DNA from: Allantophomopsis cytisporea
Lineage: Eukaryota > Ascomycota > Leotiomycetes > Phacidiales > Phacidiaceae
DNA length: 64,000 bases
Direction of reading: 5' to 3'
Assembly: GCA_024752435.1 (NCBI GenBank)
Contig: CP103035.1
Coordinates: 1 to 64,000, forward strand
Shown: piece by piece, positions 35,231 to 45,764 of the stretch
Position numbering within the stretch: position 1 is the first letter of the stretch
Layout: each line of letters starts with the position of its first letter
Program-made: the position numbers and the translations under genes
Notes under the pieces: model-generated
The model's database searches: none
Told to the model about the DNA's origin: nothing
What the model saw: the letters and a program-made list of their open reading frames with translations, nothing else

Positions 35231-36025
35231 CTATGCGGGTCCAGTATTTGGCAGATATGGGTGCATCCATGGGAAGAAATGTCTCATCAATCCCATAATA
35301 ATACACATTGGTGTACCCCTTGGGAACTTGGCTCCTACACCACGTTGCGCATTCACCACGCCAACATTTCTCCCATCATACCTCCCCTCCTCGTCTCCAG
35401 CTGCCTCAATCATGCCCGCCGCGAGATCCAGGTAGCTGATAAAGCTCTCCTCTTCATCAAGTGTCAATCTGTGTCCACGAGAAACATCCGGAGACAAGCC
35501 AGCAGGCTTGATGAATATGGTAGAGATCCAGTCTGAGTGTGAGCGGAGAAACACCTCAGTAAGTCTCAGGTCTTCATAGACGTGGGAAGCTGCTGCTAGC
35601 ATGATTGGGCGGAACCAGGTGGGCATATGTCGAGCAAGATGGTCATCAATGGTGGCTGAGCTGAGTAGGACCAACTTTGGTAACTTGAGTCCTGGGCTGG
35701 CTTCTGCTTTGATCTTCTGCAATGCCTGGATTACACAGGAGGCACTGTCCTGGCTCAGGCGGCAACCAGGCACATTGTCGTTGGTGGTCACCACAAGGAA
35801 GACGGCTTTGGTGCCTCGTACGCAATTGGCTATGAGCTCAACATCATAGATACTGCCTGGAAAGACCTCGACATTCTTATTGTCGACTACTTCGGGGATC
35901 AAACGCTGAAGTTTGCTCTGATTGCGGCAGTATGCGTGGACTTTGTTGTTGGGTGATTTGAGGAGGTTTTGGATGATTGCGGAGCCACAATTCCCTGTGC
36001 TGCCAATAATTGCATAGGTGGCCAT
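35231..36025 (-). CDS. NmrA-like NAD(P)-binding oxidoreductase (AvfA/MdpK type)
   Basis: Single exon, 264 residues from the ATG at 36025. The Rossmann motif GSTGNCGSAIIQNLL starts at residue 8, followed by a second strand ending AYCRNQSK, which fits NADP binding. FLVVTTND and LPKLVLLSSATIDDH form the middle strands of an atypical SDR; there is no classical YxxxK at the usual place. Similar proteins (AvfA in aflatoxin, MdpK in monodictyphenone clusters) act as oxidoreductases on anthraquinone or xanthone intermediates. It shares a 385-bp divergent promoter with the SDR gene at 36411. The exact substrate cannot be read from sequence. Confidence 0.87.
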   Translation of the reverse strand: MATYAIIGSTGNCGSAIIQNLLKSPNNKVHAYCRNQSKLQRLIPEVVDNKNVEVFPGSIYDVELIANCVRGTKAVFLVVTTNDNVPGCRLSQDSASCVIQALQKIKAEASPGLKLPKLVLLSSATIDDHLARHMPTWFRPIMLAAASHVYEDLRLTEVFLRSHSDWISTIFIKPAGLSPDVSRGHRLTLDEEESFISYLDLAAGMIEAAGDEEGRYDGRNVGVVNAQRGVGAKFPRGTPMCIIMGLMRHFFPWMHPYLPNTGPA

Positions 36026-36410
36026 CGTAGTGGTGGTGGAGGTGGTGAGGATGATACACGAGAGGGATGTCGTATTGCCGACTTGCTGCGGGGAAGAGCT
36101 TCCTTTCTTTAAAGAAAGGAATTTCCTCGAATATGTTTGAACATGGTTGGTAAATAAATATATTTAAATGCGTGCTGAATATGTCCATCATACATAAGCT
36201 CCGAAATATTCGGGACACCGATATAGCCCAAAGATCCGAGTCCTTGACCCGGCAAGCGGGTTTGCAGGGGCAGGAATCTTCCCTTTCCCTTCCACGAAGT
36301 ACACGGGAATGCCATTCTCAACTTCCATCGAACTTTCTCCTTCTCATCTCCATTCCAATATCTTATTCCCTTTCCCATTCTCAATTGACAAGAATCCAAT
36401 TTACGCAAAC
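36026..36410. promoter_or_regulatory. Divergent promoter, NmrA-like / SDR
   Basis: 385-bp spacer between divergent start codons. It contains the palindrome CCGAAATATTCGG at 36201-36213, close to the middle. A related CCGA-N6-TCGG arrangement lies at 54465-54478, about 110 bp upstream of the second acyltransferase. It may be a Zn2Cys6-type site, unproven. TATA-like sequence (AAATATATTTAAAT) is at about 36156-36169. Confidence 0.5.
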
Positions 36411-37385
36411 ATGGGTTTTCTGTACAGCCAGCTTTTCAAATCGCTGCCCTACCCCACAGGCAATTACTCAGGCAAAACCATTGTGATCACCGGCAGCAAT
36501 GTTGGCCTTGGAAAAGAAGCAGCACGCCATTATGTTCGACTTGGCGCTAGCAAACTGATTCTCGCTGTGCGCAGCTTGGATAAGGGCCATGATGCCAAAC
36601 ACGATATTGAAGGTACTACCAAATGCGCAAATAATGTCCTTGAAGTCTGGAAACTCGACATGGCCAGCTACGACAGTGTCCAAAAGTTTGCCGCACGTAT
36701 TGAAGCTGAATTGCACCGCGTCGATATCTTCATCGCCAACGCTGGAATTGCACCAGGCAAATACTCGACGGCTGAGGACAATGAATCCAGTATCACTGTC
36801 AACGTTGTCTCAACATTCTTGCTGGCAGCGCTGGTTATGCCCAAGATGAAGAGCACGGCTGCCACCTTCAAGACAAGGCCCACGTTAACCATCACATCCT
36901 CTGACGTTCATGGCCACACACAATTCCCTCAGAAATCAGCACCGGATGGCGAGATATTTGCCACGGTTAACGACAAGGCCACCGCGGAGAAGATCTGGGA
37001 TGATATGTATCCCATCTCTAAGCTTCTGGAGGTTTTGGGCGTGCGCTCTATTGCAGAGAAGAATCCGGTGTCGAAGTTCCCTGTCACAATTAACTGTGTC
37101 AATCCGGGACTTTGCCACTCAGAACTTGGGCGTGATTTCCCTACCATCGGATTTTGGCTCATCAAGTTACTGCTGGCTCGGTCGACAGAGGTTGGTAGCA
37201 GAACATTGGTTCATGCCGGATCTCAGGGGGCAGATTCGCATGGCCAGTATATGTCTGATTGTGAGATTAGCGCTCCGGCTCCGTTTGTTACGAGTTTGGA
37301 GGGAAAAGAGACGCAGGATCGTGTTTGGGATGAGTTGATGAAGAAGATGGAAGCGATTAAACCGGGTGTGACTAGCAACTTTTAG
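36411..37385 (+). CDS. Short-chain dehydrogenase/reductase (tetrahydroxanthone-type SDR)
   Basis: Single exon, 324 residues from the ATG at 36411; a longer in-frame start at 36309 would add a Ser/Pro-rich stretch with no SDR similarity. Motifs are TGSNVGLGKEAARHY (nucleotide loop), IANAGIAPG, a catalytic Ser in TITSSDVHG, and YPISK as the Tyr-x3-Lys pair. The start MGFLYSQLFKSLPYPT resembles SDRs of neosartorin/secalonic-type clusters, which reduce a xanthone intermediate to the tetrahydroxanthone. Its place next to the FAD monooxygenase and SnoaL-like genes fits that role. The step assignment is inference from family and neighbourhood. Confidence 0.88.
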   Translation: MGFLYSQLFKSLPYPTGNYSGKTIVITGSNVGLGKEAARHYVRLGASKLILAVRSLDKGHDAKHDIEGTTKCANNVLEVWKLDMASYDSVQKFAARIEAELHRVDIFIANAGIAPGKYSTAEDNESSITVNVVSTFLLAALVMPKMKSTAATFKTRPTLTITSSDVHGHTQFPQKSAPDGEIFATVNDKATAEKIWDDMYPISKLLEVLGVRSIAEKNPVSKFPVTINCVNPGLCHSELGRDFPTIGFWLIKLLLARSTEVGSRTLVHAGSQGADSHGQYMSDCEISAPAPFVTSLEGKETQDRVWDELMKKMEAIKPGVTSNF

Positions 37386-37606
37386 ATTGGTTGGCTAGGA
37401 TTTTGAGCAAGTCGACCATACGCGTAGCCAAAGCTATAATATTTTATTTAGAATCTCAGTAGTGGATTTTCTTCACTGATTACGAGCATTTTCACTTTGC
37501 ATGCCAACCTAAAGCTCTTAAATACGAGGATATCGACAATGAAATTGTGACTGTGATCATGTCTAAGTTAAATATCTTTATCTTTATCTCTCTACCTCAC
37601 TTCACC

Positions 37607-39222
37607 CTAAGACCAATCACCATCCAACAAACTTTCCACATTCTTACCTGCCTCAATGTCCGCATAAACTTCATCTATGCTCCAAGGAACGAACTTATGG
37701 CCCGGAGGAAAGTTCTCATTGGCAAACTCGCCTCCAGCCACAAAATGTGCAAATGCTTGACTATACTTCTTGTAGGCATATTCCTCAGGATCGTGGTTGT
37801 GAACCCACTTGGGAAATCGGGTTCGAACTTTGACGGGATCTGCCCAGATTCCGTCCCAATCGGTCTCAGTCTTGAGCTGCGAATTCACGAACGACATCTT
37901 CTGGGCACAGCTCACACGCTCATAGCGGAGAAGATTGTAGATCTTGGTTGCCAATGGAGCATTACGGGTTCCCCCGCCAAGTTGCAAGCAAGTGGCCAAC
38001 GTGATGGCATCCTCCAGTGCCTGTGTGGCTCCATTCCCAGAAGTCGGCACGAAACTGTGAGCACTATCTCCAAGTTGCACAACATGACCACCTGATGATG
38101 TCCAATCTCGCCGCAAGTTGCGCCACAGCAATGGCCAGTGAACGATTGCTCCCTTGGGCGCAGTGCGTATGAGCGCTGCAATAGCCGGGTCCCAGCCTGG
38201 AACCTTTAAGAGTTCTTTGATGACGTCTTCAGGATCAGTATCTGGCTCCCATGACTCGGTCGCTCCTCCATGTATATCTCGAGGTGTGAATCCCCATGAT
38301 ACAATGTCGTCCGAGAAGAAGACTCCGATATACATGCCTGGACCAAGCCAGTACTCCCAGATTTCTTTGGTCTCAGCCCATCGCTCGCGGACTGTCTCGT
38401 CTTTCATGGCCAATTCGCGGGGGTAGGCAGTGCGGTAAATGGACATACCACTGGACTTGGTAGGGGTATGCTCTCCAGCAATGAGAATTTCAGACGTCGA
38501 TCTGAGTCCATCAGCAGCAACGACGACGTCGGCAACCTGGATCTCTCCGCTCTCCAATACAACGCCACCTTTCCCAGCAGCAATGTCTTCGAAGTACTTG
38601 ACGGCACGCTTCCCATATTGGACCTTGAAGCCGAGCTTTGCAACCTGCCGGAGAAGCATTCGATAGAACTTTTCACGGATCTGGGCAGGGGCCACAAATG
38701 GACCCTTGCGAGATGCGAGGTGCTCGGGTTCATTGAAGGATGGGACTGAAGGACCATAGATGTGCCTTCCAGTGTGTTGCTCATAGCTTACGGCGGCGTT
38801 GACTTGCTCTTCTTCCATATCACGCATCATATCGGGCCAGTGTCTCAACACTGAGACGGCAGAAGGCTGTATGACGATGATATCTCCTATAGCACAGTTA
38901 GCCATGAGATATTGATACCTGAACATATTAGATTTAAATGCCATGTACCAGAGTAAACCGGGCCCTCGTTTCGCTCAAGAATCCCTACGATATTGTGACC
39001 TTTTCTCCAGCACTCCAACGTGGTCATCAGCCCTCCCATGCCCGCTCCGACGACAAGAACATTGATGCCGGTCTCTGGGTGACGTTTTGGAAGGTGTGAG
39101 TCAATCTTTCCATTTGTACTGTTACCATTCTTCTGAGCAGGAATCTCCTGCGCTATCCACTTTTCAGGATCATATTCATATTTGTCCCCTGCAACGTTGG
39201 TGCCGATTATGATTGGTGCCAT
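37607..39222 (-). CDS. FAD-dependent aromatic monooxygenase
   Basis: Two exons (39222-38949, 38886-37607; 62-bp intron) give 517 residues. The Rossmann FAD motif VLVVGAGMGGLMTT lies near residue 55 after a ~50-residue N-terminal extension. The DG motif appears as VVVAADGLRS and the GD motif as QLGDSAHSFVPTSGNGATQALEDA. This is the salicylate-hydroxylase-like group A flavoprotein class. In tetrahydroxanthone clusters such an enzyme hydroxylates the benzophenone or anthraquinone ring to trigger xanthone ring closure. In monodictyphenone clusters a homologue (MdpD) acts later. It is tail-to-tail with the SDR (221 bp) and head-to-head with the SnoaL-like gene. Confidence 0.9.
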
Positions 39223-40092
39223 GATTTTGAATTCAGAGACAAATCTGAATATTATATTTTAGAAGCAGACAAACGTCCCAAGTTGAATACAGTATGCTTA
39301 TATTGGGTGTCCGCGCTTATAAGCCTAAACCTAGACGCGGAATCTTGGTAAAACTCGGGGTAAGTAAATGTCTGATTACATCTTATGGTGAATTCTTAGG
39401 GTATCTACGATTTCGGTACAAGGGAATTGAGTGAGACGCATACCTCAGTTCGAGGCTTCTATATCCTTTAGAATAGAATAACTAGTGCAAAAAAGCGCAT
39501 AGTTATATGAACATAATTCACAGTTTCTCTCTATCTATTTCTACTTCAGCTTATTACACCCAATTTTGGTTTTTCCATTGCACTTAGAATGTGTGTCTAC
39601 GGTCTGAGCTGGTCATGATTGCTTATGATACTCCTCATGCCCGTACTCCTAACATCCGTAAAGATCATACCCTTCCTGTTAGAATTACTTATGCGAGAAT
39701 TAATAATTTTACACAACCCAATGCCATCAAATATGACAAAGTCACCATTGTTGCGGGCAACATCAGAAGAACTTGACTATATCGGGATGCCGCCTCTGTT
39801 ATCGGACCCCGACCATCTAGCTTTGCTCCGAACTACAACCCGAAATAAAAGTGGCGAGGAGGGCTATGCATTTCCACTTCCACCACCGTAACCACATCGG
39901 CGTGTCACATCTGGAAGGTATACGGATCAGGCATTTTCAGTGATTCTGAGCCCGAAGGGCTACAAAAGACCTTCAAATACAAGAATATCCAACAGTATAG
40001 CTATAATTCAATTCAAAAATTTATTCATCGTGATCAGGCAGCTCCAAGTCCCAAACTATCAAATCCCAGATCTTAAGTTATTCACTTCAAAA
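39223..40092. promoter_or_regulatory. Divergent intergenic region, FAD monooxygenase / SnoaL-like
   Basis: 870 bp between divergent starts. No gene recognised; short frames at 39591-39891 lack similarity. CGGGATGCCG (39783-39792) and CGGACCCCG (about 39802-39810) are candidate CGG/CCG regulator sites, weak by themselves. Confidence 0.45.
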
Positions 40093-40627
40093 ATGTCAGC
40101 AGCGGCAGCCGAAACCCAGGCGGCAACTCTCACCAAATTCATTGAGGGGTGGAAGACTTTCACACCTGAGTCCTGGACCGAGACGTGGACCGATGACTGC
40201 ACGCAGAACTTCTTGCCTTTCACGATGGGCGTCCCCCCGCGAACAAAGCCTGAGGTTCTAAAGCTTCTACCTAGTCTTCTGGGCGTTTTACATAACTATA
40301 AGGTACTTTACATACTTTTTTGTTCTACTTTTGGTTGTTTATAAAGGCAAGGGCTGATTTTGGGGGATGGGACGATAGTTGAACATCTACTCGATCCTTC
40401 ACGACCCCTCCAAGGGCAAAGCCGCCATTTACGCAACCTCCTTTGCGGATACCCCATTTGGTGATTTCAAGTGGACGAATGAATATGCGGTCTTCCTTAC
40501 CTTTAGCGAGGATGGGACGCAGGTTAGTAAATTAGAAGAGATGGTCGATACCGCTTTCTACAAGGAGTTCTTCCCCAAGTTCCAGAAGTACATGAGTGAG
40601 CAGGGAGCGCCTACTGCAGGGCATTAG
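40093..40627 (+). CDS. SnoaL-like isomerase/cyclase-type protein
   Basis: Two exons (40093-40302, 40379-40627; 76-bp intron) encode 152 residues. The pattern FIEGWKTFTPESWTETWTDDCTQ, then HNYK and KAAIYATSFADTPFGDFKWTNEY, and a final strand plus FFPKFQKYM helix is that of a small alpha+beta barrel of the SnoaL/NTF2-like superfamily. Fungal members in tetrahydroxanthone clusters (NsrQ type) control isomerisation of the xanthone intermediate and thereby stereochemistry. Others act as cyclases or hydratases. Location between the FAD monooxygenase and the hemerythrin-like gene supports a role in ring closure or isomerisation. The exact reaction is inferred. Confidence 0.8.
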
Positions 40628-41522
40628 AGGAACCCTCTTGTAGGGTGAATTTGAAGCTGCCATTGGAGGACATGCTCAAGACGCAGCAGAAGAAAAGGGG
40701 AACAGATGGGAATCTTTCCGAGGAGATGTTTAGGAACACGGATGAATCAGACGCGGGGAAAGAGAAGAGAGAAGAGAATCTAAGCAGAAATCTGAAGAAC
40801 TTGCCTCGTAGATACGCAACGATGGTAGTGTAACTTTCTGTTGATTCTCGGTTTCTCTATGACAAACGTTTATTCATTAGCAGCCTTACAGTCTCAAATC
40901 TAAAGCTTCCTATCATTCAGTATGACATGCCGATCCAAATCACATTCAATAACGTGTTATATGAGCAAGAAGAGCATAATAAAGTGCTTAAAGTCTGCCT
41001 AGTTGCTATAACTCAAGGTCAACTCTGTAGCTAGGACAGCTTACCCCAGAATAGATATCTTTAGCCTGTGAGAAACTATCAAGACATGAGCAATATCCGA
41101 CTCTCACTTTCGATTATCTCACATTGGAAGACTCCCTAATCAGGCAATGGGATAGTCTCGGCTGCAGTATAACTCTTCATGTATATAAACTGCAACAAAG
41201 TGATCCTACTTCCTGTCCTCCACCATTTCGCATCTTTATTCCCGCTCCATTTGGTGCTATGTACCAATCGGGTTGATGGAGGTGCGCCACTTTTGAATCA
41301 AGTCAACTTTCTATACATCGCAAGGTAATTCCGTGCCCCTCCCCTGCAGTAGGATTCTCTCCGAATCTTACAATAGTAGATCTTTTAAGCCACCCGGAGT
41401 ATTTCACCGCTCTAAAGCCAGTAGTAGTCACGTAGGGTACGCCATAAATGGATTTAATTTCACACAAACTGCTTCGAACTTTTTATCGTTACACCATATC
41501 TGACACTATTGAGTTCCTTATC
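40628..41522. other. Intergenic, no recognised gene
   Basis: About 0.9 kb. A 62-codon Lys/Glu-rich frame just after the SnoaL-like stop (40645-40833) has no similarity and is probably 3' UTR. The rest is the promoter of the hemerythrin-like gene. Confidence 0.5.
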
Positions 41523-42372
41523 ATGAGCACCACAAGTGTTATTCCTAAGAATTGGGTGGATAAAGGGCCATGGCCCCTCATCACCAGTCCTCAGGGAGAA
41601 GGTCAAGATGTCGTAAGTACCTGCTCATGACTTCAACTCTTTTCGTCCAACTTTGGCTCACCAAGTTTCTAATCTCTCACAGAGCTCACATTATTCCGTG
41701 TTCATGGCCGTAGATATGTGCCACGTACATAATCTGTTCATACGTGCCATGAATAGCGTCTACATCCAATGCCCCTACGTCACGAATCATACAGACATCG
41801 CCGATCTTCTTTTCTACACTAAAACCCTCGTTATAACAATCAATGCACATCACGACAGCGAAGAGAAATACCTGTTTCCAGATCTCGCCACATACACTGA
41901 GAACCCCAAGATTATGGCTGTCAACCAAGCTCAACATGCCGCCTTTCACGATGGCTTGGAGAAGCTTGGGGAATACTGCACAAGAACCTCCCCGGCAGAC
42001 TATTCTTCCGTCACCTTCCAAGCCATGATTGACTCTTTCGCGACACAGCTATTCAAGCACCTCAATGATGAAATTCCTACCATTCTGGCGCTCAAGAAGT
42101 ATGCAAGCAAAGACCTGAAGAAAATCTGGGCCCACACCGAGCAACACATTCAAGACGTGGGGAGCTTTGATGAGATGTTTCCCCTTGCCTTTGGATGTAT
42201 GGATAAGGGGTTTGAGGCAGGCCAACACCAATTCCCACCCGTGCCGAAGGTTGTGAATTACATAGTCTACTATTGGTTTGCGAGGAAACACAGAGGTGCC
42301 TGGAGGTTCAATCCTTGCGATATGTGGGGGAATCCCAGACCACTACTTTTCTTGCCGGAAAATATGTCATAA
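41523..42372 (+). CDS. Hemerythrin-like (HHE) domain protein
   Basis: Two exons (41523-41612, 41683-42372; 70-bp intron) give 259 residues. A longer in-frame ATG at 41448 exists but looks like 5' UTR. The hemerythrin ligand pattern is complete: His in MCHVHNLFIRAMN, HHDSEEKYLFPD, NQAQHAAFHDGLEKL and FKHLNDEIPTI. This is a four-helix bundle likely to bind a di-iron centre. A C-terminal extension ends RFNPCDMWGNPRPLLF. Fungal proteins of this type occur singly near secondary-metabolite genes but their biochemical role is mostly unknown; oxygen or redox sensing, or an oxidase step, are options. It lies between two pathway-type genes on the same strand, so cluster membership is likely but not proven. 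Confidence 0.85.
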
Positions 42373-42970
42373 TGGTCATATACAGTCTTAATGAGATCGT
42401 CAATAACCCGAGAATCATGGACGAAGGTCAAGTGCTCATAATCATGCCGAAGAGGACTCGTGTTGGGACAAGTGCTGTTTACTTACTCGCAATACTACGA
42501 AATAATTACTAGGAATTGTACGTGTGGGTATGCATAAACGGGATAAATGTGACTGGATAGCTACCCCTGGTAATACCCCTTGATAGCCTGATCCTAGTCG
42601 ACGGGATGGAATTTAATTGCCGTGTTCACATAAAGCTTCTCAATAAGGTACGATTAATAATAGTGATAGGTTTATTTACATTTCGAAAACGTCATTTCTG
42701 AGCGGTTTGTGTAACGGCTTAGTCAAGGATCTTCCGGATTCCGAGATTCGTGACCGGCTTTTGTTGCAACTTTTCGTCACGACTGTTTGTTTTGTTGTTT
42801 CTTTGTTTGCTTATTCGCTATTACTTCCGAGCCCCGTCTATCACGACACACTCGGAGCTCCGGTTCATTTCTTATATAAGCGATCCTCAAGCACCCAAAC
42901 ACATTCTCCAAATTACAAGATCACAACCGCTTATTTCCACATTCTTGACTGGCAGTCTTCGATTCCCAAT
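42373..42970. other. Intergenic, promoter of SDR-like gene
   Basis: About 0.6 kb, no gene recognised. The in-frame extension of the following gene upstream of 42971 (to 42707) is hydrophobic but lacks SDR similarity and is treated as 5' UTR. Confidence 0.5.
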
Positions 42971-43779
42971 ATGTCTTCACCAATCGTCCTCATCTTTGGT
43001 GCCGGAGCCAACATTGGTGCCCACGTTGCGAAGGAGTTTGTAGCAGGTGGCTACAAGGCTGTCTTGATCTCGAGAAAGGCCCCCACAGAGCCTGATCCGT
43101 CGTTCTCGTACCTCCAAGGCGATGTGTCCGAGCCTAAATCAGTCTCTGACATCTTCTCTAAGGTTCGAGAGCAGTTTGGAGAGCCAAGTGTTGTTGTGTA
43201 TAACGGTAATATCCTGTTGGTCAATACACTAAAATGGGATTCTAACAAAGAAATAGCCGCTGCCGTGTCTTTCACTACTCCTGATGATCCTTTTGTTGTC
43301 GATTTGCCCACATTTGAGAAGGACTTCAACATCAATACCACCAGTGCATTTGTTGCTATCAAGGAATCACTTGCGTCATTCAAAGCTCTTCCAGAAACTG
43401 CTTCTCGCACATTTATCTACACCGGCAATGCCATGAACTTCCTTCCATTCGGCGGAGTTCTCACTTTGGGCGCTGGAAAGAGTGCCTCGGCACACATGAT
43501 CGCATCTGCAGCTGCAGCCTATGCGCCAAAGGGATACAAGTAAGATAAACACCCTTGGCCTTATTAGTTCGAGTTCTGACTGTCCATAGATTCTATTACC
43601 CAGATGAGAGAAAGGCAGATGGAAAGCTTGCTGGCAAAGGTATCAGTGGCGAGGCTCATGCTAAGATTTACAAGAAGCTCTCTGAGGACAAGACCCAGGG
43701 ACCTTGGTTGCAGACATTTGTCCCAGGAACTGGCTACGTCGCTTTCCCAGCGGATACTGATGTCAGTCTTTCCCATTAA
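42971..43779 (+). CDS. SDR-fold protein lacking the catalytic Tyr
   Basis: Two exons (42971-43539, 43590-43779; 50-bp intron) encode 252 residues. The Rossmann loop FGAGANIGAHVAKEF starts at residue 9, followed by SRK, DVSEP and VYNGNI, and the substrate side has TFIYTGNAMNF. Where classical SDRs have Tyr-x3-Lys this protein has LGAGKSASAHM, so the Tyr is absent while the Lys remains. That is my recollection of a recurrent fungal subfamily often annotated only as short-chain dehydrogenase. It may bind NAD(P) without normal reductase chemistry. Cluster location suggests a tailoring or accessory function; the reaction is unknown. Confidence 0.8.
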
Positions 43780-44348
43780 GAAACCTCCATAGAGAGGCTT
43801 GAGATCTGGGTATTTGTTATTACAGCGAATTCACATTATTCGTTAATCTTGACTCGTGACATTTTTGTTGTGTTTTAGAACCTTCGTATCAGGGACAGCA
43901 CTGAAAGCCTTACGAAAAAAGTAGAAATTGTAGCGGACAAATAAAAAGGCAGTATTCTATCATAGTCTGAATTGTTGATGCTCTTCAAAAACATGGTGTC
44001 GAATACCTTTGTCTTTTTCTCTAAATCTTTGATGTGCTAGTGTGTGAGAATTTAAATTACTCTAGTCATATCACTACCAACAATATACAAGTCAAGGTAT
44101 GGGAATGCTGAGTCATATCTTACAGAGATGTGTCTTGATATTCCCGCCATGACCATAAGGTGAGTGCCGTTGTAGGTCAATAAGATATATGGCCTTATAC
44201 GATTTGACCTTTGGGCTAATTACTTAACATGGCGTCATGTTTCAAGTTCATACAAAATAGACTTCCTGAACAACAATAAATATTAGGAGTTACAAAGAGT
44301 GTTCAAGCGAAGTAACGATTACTTTCTTGTGCATTGCAGCATCGCCAG
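43780..44348. terminator. Convergent 3' region
   Basis: 569 bp between the tail-to-tail SDR-like and acyltransferase genes. AT-rich, no gene or repeat recognised; presumably both polyadenylation regions. Confidence 0.35.
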
Positions 44349-45764
44349 TTACCCAACAAAAACCCCGTACTTCTTGAGCTCCTCATCTGCCCTCAACCTC
44401 TGCATATCTTCCTCCATTAAACAAAGTGCAAAGGCGATCTCACCATCTTGCGTCTTCGGCATCAAGAATCCCAAACTTTCGAGCGGCTCAAACTGTGGTC
44501 TGCGTACACCCCGAGGTTTTCCCAGCCCGAGGCCAAAGTCCAGCTCATAGGAGTCCAACTTCGCCCATGAACTGACCATGAAATCCAATGGCGGATTGAC
44601 TTTTCCCGCGAAGGAGAAAGCGTTTTTGTCTACGGTGCGGCTAAGAGCAGTCACAAGGGCCTGGGTTCTATATCCCAGACTATGCGATGCTTTGGGATCC
44701 AACCCTGCACGAAGCATTGACGCGATGTAACCCAATGGCTCATTGACTAGGTCCTTCAGTGTAGACGTATGATAGGTGACATTTTGCAAGAGTCCCGTAT
44801 ATTCGTGTGGAACACCTAGATAGCCTCTCACGTCAACCGCGCGGGCGCATGTTGACTCAGCTGCGGGATCAAAGCGCGATAGGCGGGCACGTATAACGGA
44901 CTGCCACATAAAGGCACTGAGCGTGTCGTCAGTCGAAATAAAACCACCTGGGGGGAGAGTGGTGGTCTTTTCGGCAAGTGATTTTAACTCGGTGAGCGAG
45001 GTATGGCTGAACAGGATATAGGTCCAGTCGAGTTTTGGAGGGGGGGGGTCGTCGGCGGATGGAACAGGTCGAGGTTGCGAGATCTGACGAGCAAGCTCTG
45101 GTCCTTGTTTGTAGGAATCGTCCAGCAGCGGGAAGAGAGTGCGGCGATCAAGGTTGCCAGACGTCAGTTCATCACTTGTAAATGGTTCATTGCGGCAGGC
45201 TTTTGAGAAGAGGTGGATTATCTGGCCCTGGCCAGTCATATCCATTGCGTTATGCTGGGCGGCGAAGGTAAGGAGGAGGCCTCCTCTGATGAAATTGGCT
45301 TGTAGAACGAGGACTGGTGATATCTCAGGTGGGCCTGATCTCACTGGGAGCGTCTGGCGAGGTGCAATTATGGTTTCGTTTACCATGCTGAAAGGGAACC
45401 TGGCTTTCTCCAAGGCCTCCATTGTTGGGAACGAAGAATCATTTCTTAAGTCTTTCAAGATCAGGCTGGGAGTCTTTTCCAATGGTTTGATCTTGAATAT
45501 GCCTGTATTGCCTTCGCCTGAACCTTCGTTGACGACCTGGCCTGAAGTCCATGGAAAATTTGCAGATAATCTTTCAAGACCATCTGTCAGAGTCTTGGTA
45601 ATTGCTGAGTATTTGGAAGAATCAGGCACTGGAAACGCAAAGCATATTTGGGTATACATCTGCAGTAATGGTTGTTGTCCGAGAATATCGAGATCATACC
45701 CATCATTGTCATTGATGTCCAAATCAACAGCGGATCCATGCGTTCTTGCGGTTAGTTCACCCAT
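44349..45764 (-). CDS. BAHD/trichothecene-acetyltransferase-like acyltransferase 1
   Basis: Single exon, 471 residues from the ATG at 45764. The catalytic HxxxD motif is HNAMD (in FAAQHNAMDMTGQG) and the C-terminal structural motif is DFGLGLG, close to the family's DFGWG. VDVRGYLGVP and NVTYHTS lie between. The protein belongs to the transferase family PF02458, which moves acetyl or other acyl groups from CoA to hydroxyls. A G9 run at about 45042-45050 codes for consecutive prolines and keeps the frame. With the second acyltransferase at 54.6 kb it implies that the final product is acylated at one or more hydroxyl groups. Confidence 0.9.
   Translation of the reverse strand: MGELTARTHGSAVDLDINDNDGYDLDILGQQPLLQMYTQICFAFPVPDSSKYSAITKTLTDGLERLSANFPWTSGQVVNEGSGEGNTGIFKIKPLEKTPSLILKDLRNDSSFPTMEALEKARFPFSMVNETIIAPRQTLPVRSGPPEISPVLVLQANFIRGGLLLTFAAQHNAMDMTGQGQIIHLFSKACRNEPFTSDELTSGNLDRRTLFPLLDDSYKQGPELARQISQPRPVPSADDPPPPKLDWTYILFSHTSLTELKSLAEKTTTLPPGGFISTDDTLSAFMWQSVIRARLSRFDPAAESTCARAVDVRGYLGVPHEYTGLLQNVTYHTSTLKDLVNEPLGYIASMLRAGLDPKASHSLGYRTQALVTALSRTVDKNAFSFAGKVNPPLDFMVSSWAKLDSYELDFGLGLGKPRGVRRPQFEPLESLGFLMPKTQDGEIAFALCLMEEDMQRLRADEELKKYGVFVG

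Noticed and set aside
36910..37338. 142-codon frame inside the SDR gene
   Set aside because: Arg/Ser-rich alternate frame of the SDR coding sequence.
40645..40833. Small Lys/Glu-rich frame after the SnoaL-like gene
   Set aside because: Starts 18 bp after the stop codon in another frame, no similarity; most likely 3' UTR.
45042..45050. G9 homopolymer as a frameshift in acyltransferase 1
   Set aside because: The frame is continuous through it and encodes consecutive prolines.
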